Below are positions 17,944 to 27,481 of a stretch of 64,000 bases of DNA, one piece after another. The position numbers and the translations under genes are program-made. A model generated the notes under the pieces. That model made no database searches and had not been told where the DNA came from. It saw only the letters and a list, made by a program, of their open reading frames with translations. The stretch is taken from the NCBI GenBank assembly GCA_947498155.1, contig CANMJD010000003.1, positions 124,001 to 188,000 of the forward strand. The letters are read 5' to 3'. This stretch comes from an uncultured Pseudoruegeria sp. (GTDB lineage: Bacteria; Pseudomonadota; Alphaproteobacteria; Rhodobacterales; Rhodobacteraceae). Within the stretch, counting starts at the first letter, position 1. Every line of letters starts with the position of its first letter.

Positions 17944-18642
17944 ATGTCAGAACGTAAAGTAGCCCTGATCACCGGCGCAAGTCGCGGAATCGGGCGCGCC
18001 ATTGTCGCCGATTTTAAGGCCGATCACGATGTGGCCCTGACCTGGCGCAGCACCCCGCCCAAGACCCAAGAGGGCCTATGTGCCATTCAGTCCGACCTGA
18101 CTGAATCTGGCGCCGCTGAGGCGGTGATAGAACAGGTTATGGCGCGCTTTGGTCGGCTCGATGTGATCATCAACAACGCCGGATTGGTGGCGATGACGCC
18201 GGTTGATGCCTATGCACTTTCGGACCATCAGGCCATCATGGATGTGAATTACCACGCTCCTGTGGCGCTACTGGCGGCGGCCCTGCCGCATCTGAAATCC
18301 GGGGCCGCGGTCGTCAATATCACATCGGGAAATGCCAGCCTGCCGCCGATGGGAGCGGTGACCTATGGCGCAAGCAAGGCCGCGCTTAATCTCTGGACCA
18401 AAGGCATGGCCAAGGAGTTGGGCGCGCGCGGTATTCGGGTTAATGCGGTTGCCCCGGGGGCGATTGAAATCCCCGAGGCACCGCGCCCTGCCGAATTGGT
18501 GCAGCTCTTTGTTGATCAAACCGCCCTTGGCCGGATCGGGCAACCCGACGACATCGCCCGTGCCGTGCGGTTTCTGGCCTCCGATGCGGCTGAGTTCATC
18601 ACCGGCGTGGTTCTGGATGTGTCCGGCGGCTATCGCCTATAG
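17944..18642 (+). CDS. SDR-family oxidoreductase
   Basis: A 232-residue classical short-chain dehydrogenase/reductase. The cofactor loop is TGASRGIG (residues 11-18), NNAG follows near residue 78, and the catalytic pair is in TYGASKAALN. TWRSTP after the second strand has Arg, which favours NADP(H). The protein is close to 3-oxoacyl-ACP-reductase-like enzymes, but the substrate is not evident. It lies 15 bases after the acnA terminator, with GGGGGA as ribosome site. Confidence 0.85.
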   Translation: MSERKVALITGASRGIGRAIVADFKADHDVALTWRSTPPKTQEGLCAIQSDLTESGAAEAVIEQVMARFGRLDVIINNAGLVAMTPVDAYALSDHQAIMDVNYHAPVALLAAALPHLKSGAAVVNITSGNASLPPMGAVTYGASKAALNLWTKGMAKELGARGIRVNAVAPGAIEIPEAPRPAELVQLFVDQTALGRIGQPDDIARAVRFLASDAAEFITGVVLDVSGGYRL

Positions 18643-18820
18643 ATCAATATTGCCGCGTAGGTATTTGAAAAAATTAACTAAAACCAATCCACCCACGCAA
18701 GGAGGGCGCTTAGGGCGGATTTGGAAACAGTGTTTTGCCGGTTTGGTCCTCGTCAAGGCGTCCATCGCCCCCTAGAAATGAGAGGGTATCACCTGTCCGC
18801 TTATTTTTTACGAGTTCAAT

Positions 18821-18916
18821 ATGTTTTGCAAGTCACGTAAGCTTTTCAACCGCCTGCCAGTACCCGTCTTTGAGGCCGCCTTCTTGTTAGGTCTGGTGAT
18901 CGTCACCCTGAATTAA
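18821..18916 (+). CDS. Possible 31-residue single-span membrane peptide
   Basis: A short reading frame encodes a basic start (MFCKSRKLFNR) followed by a hydrophobic helix (FEAAFLLGLVIVTL) and two final residues, the layout of a small N-in membrane protein. Its stop overlaps the stop of the convergent ccmG. A clear ribosome site is missing. The surrounding 270 bases (18643-18912) hold no other gene, only a degenerate copy of the dispersed repeat near 18650. It may not be expressed. Confidence 0.3.
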   Translation: MFCKSRKLFNRLPVPVFEAAFLLGLVIVTLN

Positions 18917-19452
18917 CGCTGCGCGGCTTTTTCCATGGCTGGCCGGATATATTCTCGCAATACCCGTTCGGTGATCGGCCCGGCAAACCGAAGCATGACC
19001 GTGCCCTCGCCATCGATCACATAGGTTTCAGGCACCCCGTAAAGCCCCCAGTTCAGCGCCATACGGCCCTGCAGATCCGCCCCCATTTGCCTATAGGGGT
19101 TGCCCAGTTCATCCAGAAACGCCAAAGCATCGTCGGGACGGTCTTTATAGTTGATCCCGTAGATCGCGATCCCCTCGCCCGCCAGTTTCTCCAGCGCCGG
19201 ATGCTCGACCCGACAAGGACCACACCAGCTGGCCCAGTAATTCACCAATTTGACCGAGCCATCACGCAGGGTTTCATCGGTAAACGGCACCGCATCACCC
19301 AGCGGGCTTAGCGCCACAGCAGGCGCGGGTTTGCCCTCTTGGGCCGAAGGGAGGGCGTCGGGGTTTTCTCGCTGCATCCCGACAAAGAACATCGCCGCCA
19401 GACCGGCAAATAACACCGGCGGCAGCACCATAAGCGGAGAGACCTTAGCCAT
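18913..19452 (-). CDS. ccmG: Thiol:disulfide interchange protein CcmG (DsbE)
   Basis: A 179-residue thioredoxin-like protein anchored by an N-terminal helix (residues 7-27). The active site is WASWCGPC, and the conserved cis-proline is in YGVPETYV. It keeps apocytochrome c cysteines and CcmH reduced in the periplasm for heme attachment. It overlaps ccmD by eight bases, and it is the last gene of the ccm cluster here; ccmE, ccmF and ccmH are not in the window. The ATG at 19452 gives MAKVSPLMVLPP; a start at 19488 would lie inside ccmD. Confidence 0.95.
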   Translation of the reverse strand: MAKVSPLMVLPPVLFAGLAAMFFVGMQRENPDALPSAQEGKPAPAVALSPLGDAVPFTDETLRDGSVKLVNYWASWCGPCRVEHPALEKLAGEGIAIYGINYKDRPDDALAFLDELGNPYRQMGADLQGRMALNWGLYGVPETYVIDGEGTVMLRFAGPITERVLREYIRPAMEKAAQR

Positions 19453-19600
19453 TCTTGGAGCGCCTTTCTTCAACTTTTCGCAATTCATCGCGGATGCGGC
19501 GCGCGCGGATCAGGCTTGCCCCCACCAGCAGAACAATCAGCGTAAGGCTGATGCCATAGGCCGAGAGCACCTCGGTGGCGTATTTTCCAAGATCGGGCAT
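19445..19600 (-). CDS. ccmD: Heme exporter protein CcmD
   Basis: A 51-residue protein: MPDLGKYATEVLSAYGISL, then one membrane helix (LTLIVLLVGASLI), then a basic cytoplasmic tail (RARRIRDELRKVEERR). This matches CcmD, which joins CcmC-CcmE-heme to the CcmAB ATPase. It overlaps ccmC (ATGA) and ccmG, so the three are translationally coupled. Confidence 0.92.
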   Translation of the reverse strand: MPDLGKYATEVLSAYGISLTLIVLLVGASLIRARRIRDELRKVEERRSKNG

Positions 19601-20334
19601 CAGGCTTCCATTCTTTCGCGGGCCATCAACGCCTTAAGCCGGCGCGCCCGGATTTCGGTCCGGGTCCGCAGCAGCACCAGCGCGACAAACATCAAAACAA
19701 ACCCCGCGATACAGAGAAGCAGCGGGAAATAAAACACATCATGGACGTTTTCTTGTTTGTCCAAGGACAGCGACGCCCCCTGATGCAGACCCTGATTCCA
19801 GAACCACACCGCATAGCGCGACAGGAGCGCAAAGACCGATCCCACAAGGCACAGCACGCTGGTCAGGTCTGCGGCGGTGTCTGGATCATCAATCGCCGCC
19901 CAAAGCGCCAGATAGCCAAGGTAGAACAAAAACAGGATCAAAAAGGCGGTCAGGCGCGGATCCCACGCCCAATAGGTGCCCCACATCGGCTGCCCCCAGA
20001 CCGCCCCTGTAAACAGCGCAATCAGTGTCATCACAAGGCCGATAGGTGCGGCTGCGCGCGCCGCCAGCGCCGATACATGGTGCCGCCGGATCAACCAGAT
20101 CAGCGAGGTCACCAGCATCATAATCCAGATGTTAATCGCCATCAGCGCACTGGGCACATGCAGATAGATAATCTTAACCGTGCTGCCCTGCCGGAAATCA
20201 TCCGGCGTAAAGAAAAAGCCCCAGATCAGACCGACCACGAGACAAACAGCCGCCAGCCCCGCCGCCCAAGGCAGCAGGATGGCAGAGGTCTGCATGAACT
20301 TTTTCGGGTTCGCGTATTCCCAGAAAGATGACAT
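19600..20334 (-). CDS. ccmC: Heme exporter protein CcmC
   Basis: A 244-residue protein with six membrane helices. The periplasmic tryptophan-rich WWD-type motif WGTYWAWDPRLT binds heme and loads it onto CcmE. Start MSSFWEYANPKKF is typical for the family. The gene is 51 bases after ccmB and overlaps ccmD by one ATGA unit. Confidence 0.96.
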   Translation of the reverse strand: MSSFWEYANPKKFMQTSAILLPWAAGLAAVCLVVGLIWGFFFTPDDFRQGSTVKIIYLHVPSALMAINIWIMMLVTSLIWLIRRHHVSALAARAAAPIGLVMTLIALFTGAVWGQPMWGTYWAWDPRLTAFLILFLFYLGYLALWAAIDDPDTAADLTSVLCLVGSVFALLSRYAVWFWNQGLHQGASLSLDKQENVHDVFYFPLLLCIAGFVLMFVALVLLRTRTEIRARRLKALMARERMEA

Positions 20335-20385
20335 TTTGAGTGGCCCTACAGTCCTGCGTTTGAGGTTATGTATAGAATGATTTCG

Positions 20386-21042
20386 CTAACGAATATTGAT
20401 GCGGATTGCCGCAGCCGCCGCAAAGGGCAAAAGCGAGATCGCCCCGGCTGTAATCCCTGCCAGCAGCAACAGCGGCGCGGTTGCCTCAAGGCCTTCGCTG
20501 CCCCGTCGCAGGGCTTCGGCCCCGAAAATCAGCGTTGGCACATACATGGGCAACACCAAAAGCGACAGCAGCAGCCCGCCGCGTTTGATCCCTACTGTCA
20601 GCGCCGCACCGAATGTGCCGATGAAAGACAGCGCCGGTGTGCCCAGCCCAAGGGTCAGCACCAGCCAGCCCATATTCTGCAGCGGCATATTCAACAGCAC
20701 GCCCAAGAGCGGGGCGGCCAGCGTCAGCGGCAACCCCGTGGTCAACCAATGGGCCAAAGCCTTGATCGCCACCATGCCCTCGAGCGGCACAGGGGCGGTA
20801 GCCAATAGATCGAGCGAGCCGTCTTCATAGTCCAGCGCAAAGATGCGGTCCAAGGACAGCAGGCAGGCCAACAAAGCCCCGACCCACAGGATACCCGGAG
20901 CAATGCGTGACAGGATATCGCTTTGCGGGCCAACCCCAAAGGGCACCAAAACCACAAGAATCAGGAAGAACGCCAGCCCCAGCCCGAACCCGCCGCCCGA
21001 GCGGATCGCCAGCCTTAAATCTCGAAGTAGCAAGGCGATCAT
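20386..21042 (-). CDS. ccmB: Heme exporter protein CcmB
   Basis: A 218-residue permease with six hydrophobic segments and the CcmB landmark [16 protein letters not shown] (about residues 66-81). It forms the CcmA2B2 ABC complex needed to release holo-CcmE from CcmC. It overlaps ccmA by four bases. Confidence 0.95.
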   Translation of the reverse strand: MIALLLRDLRLAIRSGGGFGLGLAFFLILVVLVPFGVGPQSDILSRIAPGILWVGALLACLLSLDRIFALDYEDGSLDLLATAPVPLEGMVAIKALAHWLTTGLPLTLAAPLLGVLLNMPLQNMGWLVLTLGLGTPALSFIGTFGAALTVGIKRGGLLLSLLVLPMYVPTLIFGAEALRRGSEGLEATAPLLLLAGITAGAISLLPFAAAAAIRINIR

Positions 21043-21671
21043 AAAAACGCCTCATCAAAACCGTCGCTATGGGCGGCGCTGCTATCGGCAGTGGCCTTAA
21101 ACGGTGTTAAATCAAGCACATCAGCGGTAAAGCCAAGTTCGATATGGGTGGCAATCAAGGCAGCGCCGCCTGCGGCGCAATGGGTTTTGATCGCCTCGGC
21201 AAACAGCGCAACAGAGGCCGTATCTAATGACACTGTCGGCTCATCCAAGGCCCAGATTTTACGCCCCGTCACCAAGAGCCGCGCCAGCCCGAGGCGGCGT
21301 TTTTGTCCGGCGGACAGATTATGCGCCGCCCGATCGGCCAAGGCGCTCAGGTTGAACGCGGTTAGGGCTTGGTCAATCGAACCAGTGCCATAGACATCGG
21401 CCCAGAACTGCAGATTTTCGCGCACGGTTAATGTCGCCTTCAACCCGTCGGCATGGCCCGCATAGGCAAAGGCTTCGCGGTCCAGCGATACCGTTCCGGC
21501 CAAAGCAGGCTGTAATCCCGCCAGCGTGCGCAACAGGGTGGTTTTGCCGATCCCGTTGGGCCCGCGCAGCAAAAGGCATTGGCCGGCCGCAAGGTCAAAA
21601 CGAACCCCCGTCAGCACCGGCACCCCGCCACGCATACACGCGAGATCTGAGACAATACATTCCATATGCAT
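21039..21671 (-). CDS. ccmA: Heme exporter ATP-binding protein CcmA
   Basis: A 210-residue ABC ATPase: Walker [12 protein letters not shown], signature [14 protein letters not shown], Walker [11 protein letters not shown]. It powers CcmB in cytochrome c maturation. It opens the ccmABCDG run. Two starts two codons apart (21671 and 21665) are equally possible. The 36 bases to the next upstream gene contain no terminator, so it may share the transcript of the sec genes. Confidence 0.95.
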   Translation of the reverse strand: MHMECIVSDLACMRGGVPVLTGVRFDLAAGQCLLLRGPNGIGKTTLLRTLAGLQPALAGTVSLDREAFAYAGHADGLKATLTVRENLQFWADVYGTGSIDQALTAFNLSALADRAAHNLSAGQKRRLGLARLLVTGRKIWALDEPTVSLDTASVALFAEAIKTHCAAGGAALIATHIELGFTADVLDLTPFKATADSSAAHSDGFDEAFL

Positions 21672-21707
21672 AGGCTTTAGCCGATCCGCCCTCCTGCGCC
21701 CAGAGCT

Positions 21708-22061
21708 TTAGACCGGCAGCAATGCCGCACCCACGCGGCGGCCTTCGGAGACCAGAATATTATAGGTGCGACAGGCCGAGGGGCTGTTCATCTGTTCAAC
21801 CCCGACGCCCGCTTCCTCTAACTGTTGGCGCAGCGCTGCCGGAATATGGGCAACCTCAGCGCCTGTACCGATAAACAGCACATCCACATCCGCAGCGATG
21901 GCCAGCAGGCAACTGATATCCTCATAACCGCCCCACGCGGATACCCCCGTCGGCAGTACCAGAACCGCGCCCTGCACCAGATTGCCACCAACCCGAAAGA
22001 ACCCTGGCCCGTAGCCATCAATGGGCTGCGCATCCGTAAAAGTGATTTCATTCAACTGCAT
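21708..22061 (-). CDS. Mth938-like domain protein (DUF498)
   Basis: A 117-residue protein of the Mth938/NDUFAF3-like fold: start MQLNEITFTDAQPIDGYGPGFFRV, middle DVDVLFIGTGAEVAHIP, end MNSPSACRTYNILVSEGRRVGAALL. Mitochondrial relatives help assemble complex I; bacterial members often sit beside secDF and may assist membrane complex assembly. Here it lies between the sec genes and ccmA, in line with that. Confidence 0.85.
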   Translation of the reverse strand: MQLNEITFTDAQPIDGYGPGFFRVGGNLVQGAVLVLPTGVSAWGGYEDISCLLAIAADVDVLFIGTGAEVAHIPAALRQQLEEAGVGVEQMNSPSACRTYNILVSEGRRVGAALLPV

Positions 22062-22073
22062 AGAACACTCCGT

Positions 22074-22841
22074 TCAATCGGTGACAGGAAGGCCAAGCAC
22101 AATGGCAGCAAAGATAATACCATAGGCCACATTGCGATAAAGCACTTGGCGCGTGGGATCAAACAAAGCCTGCCCGATCCGTGCCCCGACCCCGTAAGGC
22201 AGGATCAAAAACAGACCGATGGCAACGGCCTCTGCGCTCAGCATGCCCTGAAAATACATCAGAGGCGCTGTCAGAAATCCGGTGAAGGTCAGAAACACGA
22301 TGGTATTGGCCCGAGAGCGCGCCACGCTATCCTGTCCTGACAATTGAAACAAGATCATCACCGGTCCGACAAGCCCCGTCGCGCCCCCCACAAGGCCCGT
22401 CGCCGCCGCCACTCCGCTGCGCATGGCAAGGGTCGGCTTTGCCGTATAGCGCCACCCCGACATCAGAGCGATCAGCGTCAGGCAAGCGACGGCCAAAACC
22501 GCCCACCGCATGATCGCCACGTCATTGCTGCGCAGAATGTATAGCCCAATGGGCAATGTCACAGCGGCAATGAGGATCATCAGTGACACCCCTTTGCGGT
22601 CCGCCTGTCCCCAGGCGCGCGGCACAACCGTCAGCAAGGACGCAATGGCAGAGACCGCAAAAGCCGCGACGGCCGTTTCAATAGGTAGGAAAATCGTCGC
22701 CACCGGCATAAAAATCAGCGCCGCGCCAAATCCGGCAAACCCGTAGACGATACCGGAAATCAGGGCGATCAGGAAAACCCAACCCAAACCGGTGACCTGT
22801 AACAGATCACCGGCCATGGATTGGACCATCTCAGGCATCAA
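22074..22841 (-). CDS. TauE/SafE family sulfite exporter-like permease
   Basis: A 255-residue protein with seven to eight hydrophobic helices. The blocks GIVYGFAGFGAALIFMPV near the N-terminus and TGLVGGATGLVGPVMILF in the middle are the duplicated TauE/SafE signature. The family moves organosulfonates or sulfite; the substrate is uncertain. It overlaps secF by 11 bases, so it is part of the same operon. Confidence 0.88.
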   Translation of the reverse strand: MMPEMVQSMAGDLLQVTGLGWVFLIALISGIVYGFAGFGAALIFMPVATIFLPIETAVAAFAVSAIASLLTVVPRAWGQADRKGVSLMILIAAVTLPIGLYILRSNDVAIMRWAVLAVACLTLIALMSGWRYTAKPTLAMRSGVAAATGLVGGATGLVGPVMILFQLSGQDSVARSRANTIVFLTFTGFLTAPLMYFQGMLSAEAVAIGLFLILPYGVGARIGQALFDPTRQVLYRNVAYGIIFAAIVLGLPVTD

Positions 22842-23799
22842 TATTGGCGTATTGATTACCTTGGTTATTGTCGGTTTTGCTCCAGTCCCGTTTTACGCCA
22901 AGACGCAGCAGGATGGCAGAGGCGACGAAGATCGAAGAATAGGTCCCGACCACGACACCCCAGATCATTGCAAAGACGAACCCGCGGATCACATCCCCCC
23001 CCAGAACGAACAGCGAAATCAGCGCGATCAATGTGGTGACAGAGGTCATCACCGTCCGGCTGAGAGTTTCGTTGATCGAGAGGTTCAACACATCCTTGAG
23101 GTCTTTTTTCTTGTATTTGCGCAGATTCTCACGGACGCGGTCAAACACCACCACGGTATCGTTTAGCGAATAGCCCACAATGGTGAGCAAGGCGGCGATA
23201 ATCGCCAGATCGAACTTGATCTGCAGGACCGAGAATATCCCGATGGTCAGCACCACATCATGCACCAAGGCCGCGACTGCGCCGAGCGAGAACTGCCACT
23301 CAAAACGCAGCCAGATATAGAACAGCACCGCCGCAATCGCCGCGACAACCGCCAGAACAGCCGTTTTCACCAATTCGCCCGAGACTTTCGGCCCGACCGA
23401 TTCGACCGAGGGAAACGTCAGGCTCGGATCAAGCGACAGCAATGCCCCCTGCACGGCGTTGATGGTTTCAACGGTGATGGCTTCGGCCCCCTCTTGAGCC
23501 TGAATACGCACCATGGTCACATGTTGATCAGCCTCGAAAGTCGGATCAAACACCTCGGTAATCGAAATGTCGCCCAGCTCCAGCGGATCAAGAGCAGCGC
23601 GGTAATCAGAGACCACCACTGGGGTTGTGCTCTCGGTGCGGATGGTCGTGCCGCCCCGAAAATCAATCCCGAAGTTCAGGCCAACCACAAAGAACAGCGC
23701 AATCGACGCCACCATCGCAAGGCCCGACAGCCCGAGCGTCAGCTTGGAGAATTTAAAGAAATCCCAATTGGTTTGGGCAGGAACAAGTTTCAAACGCAT
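22831..23799 (-). CDS. secF: Protein translocase subunit SecF
   Basis: A 322-residue protein with the SecF layout: one N-terminal helix, a periplasmic P1 domain after LNFGIDFRGGT, and five clustered helices near the C-terminus with GYSLNDTVVVFDRVREN. With SecD it uses the proton motive force to pull secreted proteins across the membrane. It starts three bases after secD. Confidence 0.97.
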   Translation of the reverse strand: MRLKLVPAQTNWDFFKFSKLTLGLSGLAMVASIALFFVVGLNFGIDFRGGTTIRTESTTPVVVSDYRAALDPLELGDISITEVFDPTFEADQHVTMVRIQAQEGAEAITVETINAVQGALLSLDPSLTFPSVESVGPKVSGELVKTAVLAVVAAIAAVLFYIWLRFEWQFSLGAVAALVHDVVLTIGIFSVLQIKFDLAIIAALLTIVGYSLNDTVVVFDRVRENLRKYKKKDLKDVLNLSINETLSRTVMTSVTTLIALISLFVLGGDVIRGFVFAMIWGVVVGTYSSIFVASAILLRLGVKRDWSKTDNNQGNQYANIDA

Positions 23800-23802
23800 G
23801 GC

Positions 23803-25464
23803 TTATACCTCGATGGTTTTCGGGCGTTTCCGCTCGAACCACATGACGATGATCAATCGGGTGACATAAATGGCCGTAAAGACCGAGGTGATGATCCCCA
23901 GCGCCAGCGTAATTGCAAACCCACGGACCGGACCGGCCCCCATCACAAACAGGATAACTGCGGTAATGAAAGTAGTGATATTGGCATCCAGAATAGCTGA
24001 AAGCGCCTTTTCATAACCAAGCTCGATTGCCCGTGCAGGCCCCTTGGCCGACTTCAGCTCTTCCTTGATCCGTTCAAACACCAGCACATTGGCATCCACC
24101 GCCATCCCGATGGTCAAAACGATCCCGGCGATACCCGGCAAGGTCAGCGTCGCACCGATCACCGACAGCAGGCCAAAGATCAAACCGACGTTAATCAGCA
24201 GCGCAATATTGGCGATGATCCCAAACCAGCCATAAGACAGCGCCATAAAGGCCAACACCGCCCCAAAGGCGACGATACAGGCGATGCGACCCGCATCAAT
24301 GCTGTCTTGGCCCAGTTCCGGCCCGATGGTGCGCTCTTCAAGGAACGTCATTTCCGCTGGCAAGGCACCGGCCCGCAGCAACACCGCAAGCTGGGTGGAT
24401 TCCTCAACCGAGAACTGGCCGGTAATGATACCCGATCCACCGGGGATATGATCCTGAATAGTCGGGGCAGAGATGACTTCGCCGTCCAGCACAATCGCGA
24501 AGGGAGAGCCGATGTTTTCGGCGGTATAATCGCCAAACTTGCGCGCGCCCGACGGGTTGAACCGGAAAGACACCGCAGGCTGGCCGTTCTGGTTGAACGA
24601 CGGCTGCGCGTCGACAAGCTCCTCACCGGTGACAACCGGCGATTTCTCGATCACGTAATAGACGCCCTCTTCATCGATAGAGGGCAGAACTTCATTGCGC
24701 AGACCGGCATCCTGTTCCGGATCACCGGTGCGCCCCACTACAGGGTTGAATGTCAGCTTCGCAGTGGTGCCGATCAGCGCTTTCAACTCATCCGCAGAAC
24801 CAAGGCCCGGCACCTGAATCAAAATACGGTCAGAACCCTGCCGCTGAATGGTCGGTTCGCGTGTGCCGACCTCATCCACACGACGGCGAATGATTTCAAG
24901 CGATTGCTGAATGGTACGTTCATCTGTGGCCAGACGTTCGGCCTCGGACAGGGTAACAACGATCACGTCACCATCCGCGCTGATATCCAGATCGGATGCA
25001 CCAGCAGCCGTGATTGAGGATACTGGCTGCGCCAGTTTACGCACTTCAGAAAGCGCTTCGCTCATCCCGTCTGGCTGGGAAATCCGCACGCGCAATTCGC
25101 CCGCTGCACTTTCCTGAAGACGAATAGTCCCAACTGTCGCCCGCAAAGGACGCAATGCATCGCGCACATCCGGCCATAACGCTTCGATCCGGGCCTCATA
25201 GACATCTGCAACCTGAACTTCGCCCAGAAGATGCGCGCCGCCGCGCAGATCCAGCCCCAGATTCACCAGCGCAGAAGGCAGAAAGCCCGGCCATTGGCTG
25301 GCCGCGGCTTGGTTTTCGGGCGTCACAGCACCTGCTTCGATAGCCTTATTGGCATCATTGTACCCTTCGACCCGTGGGTAAAAGAGATTTGGCACAGCAA
25401 AAAGGAGGCCCAGCACGCAGACCCCCCAAATTACCAGCCGCTTCCATGTGGAAAATTGCAGCAT
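23803..25464 (-). CDS. secD: Protein translocase subunit SecD
   Basis: A 553-residue protein, six predicted helices and a large periplasmic domain. Marks: LGLDLRGGAHLL, QVPGLGSADELKALIG, TGQFSVEES and, in the membrane, GIVLTIGMAVDANVLVFERIKEE. It is directly followed by secF and preceded by yajC, the standard cluster. Confidence 0.98.
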   Translation of the reverse strand: MLQFSTWKRLVIWGVCVLGLLFAVPNLFYPRVEGYNDANKAIEAGAVTPENQAAASQWPGFLPSALVNLGLDLRGGAHLLGEVQVADVYEARIEALWPDVRDALRPLRATVGTIRLQESAAGELRVRISQPDGMSEALSEVRKLAQPVSSITAAGASDLDISADGDVIVVTLSEAERLATDERTIQQSLEIIRRRVDEVGTREPTIQRQGSDRILIQVPGLGSADELKALIGTTAKLTFNPVVGRTGDPEQDAGLRNEVLPSIDEEGVYYVIEKSPVVTGEELVDAQPSFNQNGQPAVSFRFNPSGARKFGDYTAENIGSPFAIVLDGEVISAPTIQDHIPGGSGIITGQFSVEESTQLAVLLRAGALPAEMTFLEERTIGPELGQDSIDAGRIACIVAFGAVLAFMALSYGWFGIIANIALLINVGLIFGLLSVIGATLTLPGIAGIVLTIGMAVDANVLVFERIKEELKSAKGPARAIELGYEKALSAILDANITTFITAVILFVMGAGPVRGFAITLALGIITSVFTAIYVTRLIIVMWFERKRPKTIEV

Positions 25465-25492
25465 TTTTTTTATACGCCCGAGAAACGAGGGG

Positions 25493-25822
25493 TTACTTGG
25501 TGGGTTCAGTCTTGTTCAGAACCTGCGAAATGGTGGACTGGATCACTTTGACCTTCACACCTTCGGCAATTTCGACCTCTACCTGACCTGCGGTATCTGC
25601 ACCGTCCAGCACTTTGGTGACTTTGCCGACAATGCCCCCTTGGGTCACAACCTGATCGCCACGGCGCAGGGCTTTCACCATCGCCTGATGCTCTTTCAGT
25701 TTTTTCTGCTGCGGACGGATCAACAGGAAGTACATGATCGCAAAGATCAGGATCAGGGGGACAAAGCTGGTGATGGCCGAGGCCCCACCCGCAGCTTGCG
25801 CATAGGCAGGCGTAACGAACAT
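25493..25822 (-). CDS. yajC: Sec translocon accessory protein YajC
   Basis: A 109-residue protein with one membrane helix (FVPLILIFAIMYFLLI) followed by RPQQKKLKEHQAMVKALRRGDQVVTQGGIVGKV, the YajC signature. It associates with SecDF. It is the first gene of the run yajC-secD-secF-tauE-Mth938-ccmA. Confidence 0.96.
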   Translation of the reverse strand: MFVTPAYAQAAGGASAITSFVPLILIFAIMYFLLIRPQQKKLKEHQAMVKALRRGDQVVTQGGIVGKVTKVLDGADTAGQVEVEIAEGVKVKVIQSTISQVLNKTEPTK

Positions 25823-26002
25823 ATGGTTTTTCCTTGTACGAATGGTCCGGTATGACCCGAACCGGTTTGGCTGGCGCGCACCCTATCGTCGCCTCGGAAG
25901 GTTGGCAAGCAGCCCTAAGGGGCAATTCGCTCTTTCAAAGACAGGCGCGCTAAGGCATATGGGGCGGGCATAAAGAACTGCCAAGCAAAAAGGAATGGAC
26001 AG

Positions 26003-27295
26003 ATGCACGACATTCGCATGATCCGCGAAAACCCCGCCGCTTTTGACGCCGCCATGGCGCGCCGTGGATTGTCGTCTTTGTCCTCTGACATTCTGGCCCT
26101 TGATGAAGCCCGCCGCGCCAAAATTCTGGCCGCCGAAGAAGCCCAAGCCGCCCGCAACAAAGCCAGCAAGGAAGTTGGCGCTGCCAAGGGCCGTGGCGAT
26201 GAGGCCGAATTTGAACGGCTGCGCGCCCTTGTCGGCGAGAAAAAAGAAGAAATCGCCCGGCTAGAAGCCGAAGCTAAGGCCGAGGACGCCAAATTGGCGG
26301 ACATCCTAATGGGTCTTCCCAACATCATGTATGATGATGTGCCAGCCGGTGCAGATGAGGCGGATAACGTCGAGATCAACCGCTGGGGCAATCCGCGCAA
26401 CTACGCCTTTGACCCGAAAGAGCATTACGAATTGCCGGCCGTTCAGGACGGCATGGATTTCGAAACCGCCGCCAAACTCTCGGGGTCGCGCTTTGTGGTG
26501 CTTTCTGGCGCTGTGGCGCGTCTGCACCGCGCGTTGGCACAATTCATGATCGACACCCATGTCGAGGAACATGAGCTGTCCGAAACATGGACACCGGTGC
26601 TGGTGCGCGAAGAAATGATGCTGGGCACGGGGCAATTGCCGAAATTTGGCGAAGACAGCTATAAAACCACCGATGGCTGGTGGTTGGTACCCACCGCTGA
26701 GGTCTCGCTGACCAATATCGTCAACGGCACCACCATTGCCGAATCCTACCTGCCGCGCCGCTATGTTGCCCATACGCAGTGTTTCCGCTCCGAAGCGGGC
26801 AGCGCCGGACGCGATACCGCAGGCATGTTGCGCCAGCACCAGTTCGAGAAAGTCGAAATGGTCAGCGTCACCCATCCGGAAAAATCCGAAGAAGAACACG
26901 CCCGCATGACCCGCTGCGCCGAAGCTATTCTGGAAAAACTGGAACTGCCCTATCGCACGGTGAACCTGTGTTCCGGAGACATCGGCTTTGGCGCGCGCCG
27001 TACCCATGACATCGAGGTTTGGTTGCCCGGGCAAAACTGCTATCGCGAGATTTCCTCGATCTCCACCTGTGGCGATTTTCAGGCCCGCCGGATGAACGCC
27101 CGCTTCAAACCCGAAGCCGGTGGCAAACCGGAATTTGTCCACACGCTGAACGGCTCCGGTCTGGCGGTAGGCCGTGCTCTGATCGCAGTGTTGGAAAACG
27201 GCCAGAACGAAGATGGCTCTGTGACCCTGCCTGCGGTGCTGCACCCCTATTTGGGTGGGCGCACAACGATCAGCAAAAACGGCGTTCTGGGCTAA
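26003..27295 (+). CDS. serS: Serine-tRNA ligase
   Basis: A 430-residue class II synthetase. The N-terminal coiled-coil arm (about residues 30-105) that grips tRNA-Ser is rich in Ala, Lys and Glu. Motif 2 is in [26 protein letters not shown] and motif 3 in [16 protein letters not shown]. It charges tRNA-Ser and tRNA-Sec with serine. Start: AAAGGA lies before the ATG. It is divergent from yajC and followed by a set of hairpins ending in a terminator. Confidence 0.97.
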   Translation: MHDIRMIRENPAAFDAAMARRGLSSLSSDILALDEARRAKILAAEEAQAARNKASKEVGAAKGRGDEAEFERLRALVGEKKEEIARLEAEAKAEDAKLADILMGLPNIMYDDVPAGADEADNVEINRWGNPRNYAFDPKEHYELPAVQDGMDFETAAKLSGSRFVVLSGAVARLHRALAQFMIDTHVEEHELSETWTPVLVREEMMLGTGQLPKFGEDSYKTTDGWWLVPTAEVSLTNIVNGTTIAESYLPRRYVAHTQCFRSEAGSAGRDTAGMLRQHQFEKVEMVSVTHPEKSEEEHARMTRCAEAILEKLELPYRTVNLCSGDIGFGARRTHDIEVWLPGQNCYREISSISTCGDFQARRMNARFKPEAGGKPEFVHTLNGSGLAVGRALIAVLENGQNEDGSVTLPAVLHPYLGGRTTISKNGVLG

Positions 27296-27303
27296 ACTGT
27301 TCT

Positions 27304-27360
27304 TTGGGGCGCTGCCCCAAACGCTGGAATAGTGACAAAACAAAGTAGACCCACTTTGTT
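27304..27360. repeat. Two perfect hairpins downstream of serS
   Basis: TTGGGGC-GCT-GCCCCAA (27304-27320) starts nine bases after the serS stop and resembles the GC hairpin of the dispersed repeat. AACAAAGT-AGACCC-ACTTTGTT (27339-27360) follows. A short-form GATATTT repeat and a further long hairpin come next, so four structured units are packed into about 140 bases. Confidence 0.6.
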
Positions 27361-27386
27361 CTTTAAATATCCCCGCCGACAGGCGG
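27356..27386 (-). repeat. Dispersed GATATTT repeat, short form
   Basis: On the minus strand: CCGCCTGTCGGCGGGGATATTT followed after two bases by AGAACAA. It is the short form of the repeat, like the copies at 13230 and 58070, lying between serS and alr. Confidence 0.65.
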
Positions 27387-27391
27387 AATAA

Positions 27392-27440
27392 ACGGGCGCG
27401 CGCGGGCATCATCGATGCGCAAGCGCGCCCGTCCTTTCTT
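27392..27440 (+). terminator. Long hairpin, probable serS terminator
   Basis: A perfect 10-bp stem ACGGGCGCGC / GCGCGCCCGT encloses 21 bases that contain an inner GCATC-GATGC hairpin; CCTTTCTTTCCCTCTT follows. The T-rich tail supports termination of transcription from serS. Confidence 0.65.
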
Positions 27441-27481
27441 TCCCTCTTGACCTTAAGCGCGATGCGGTGAAAACCAGACCT

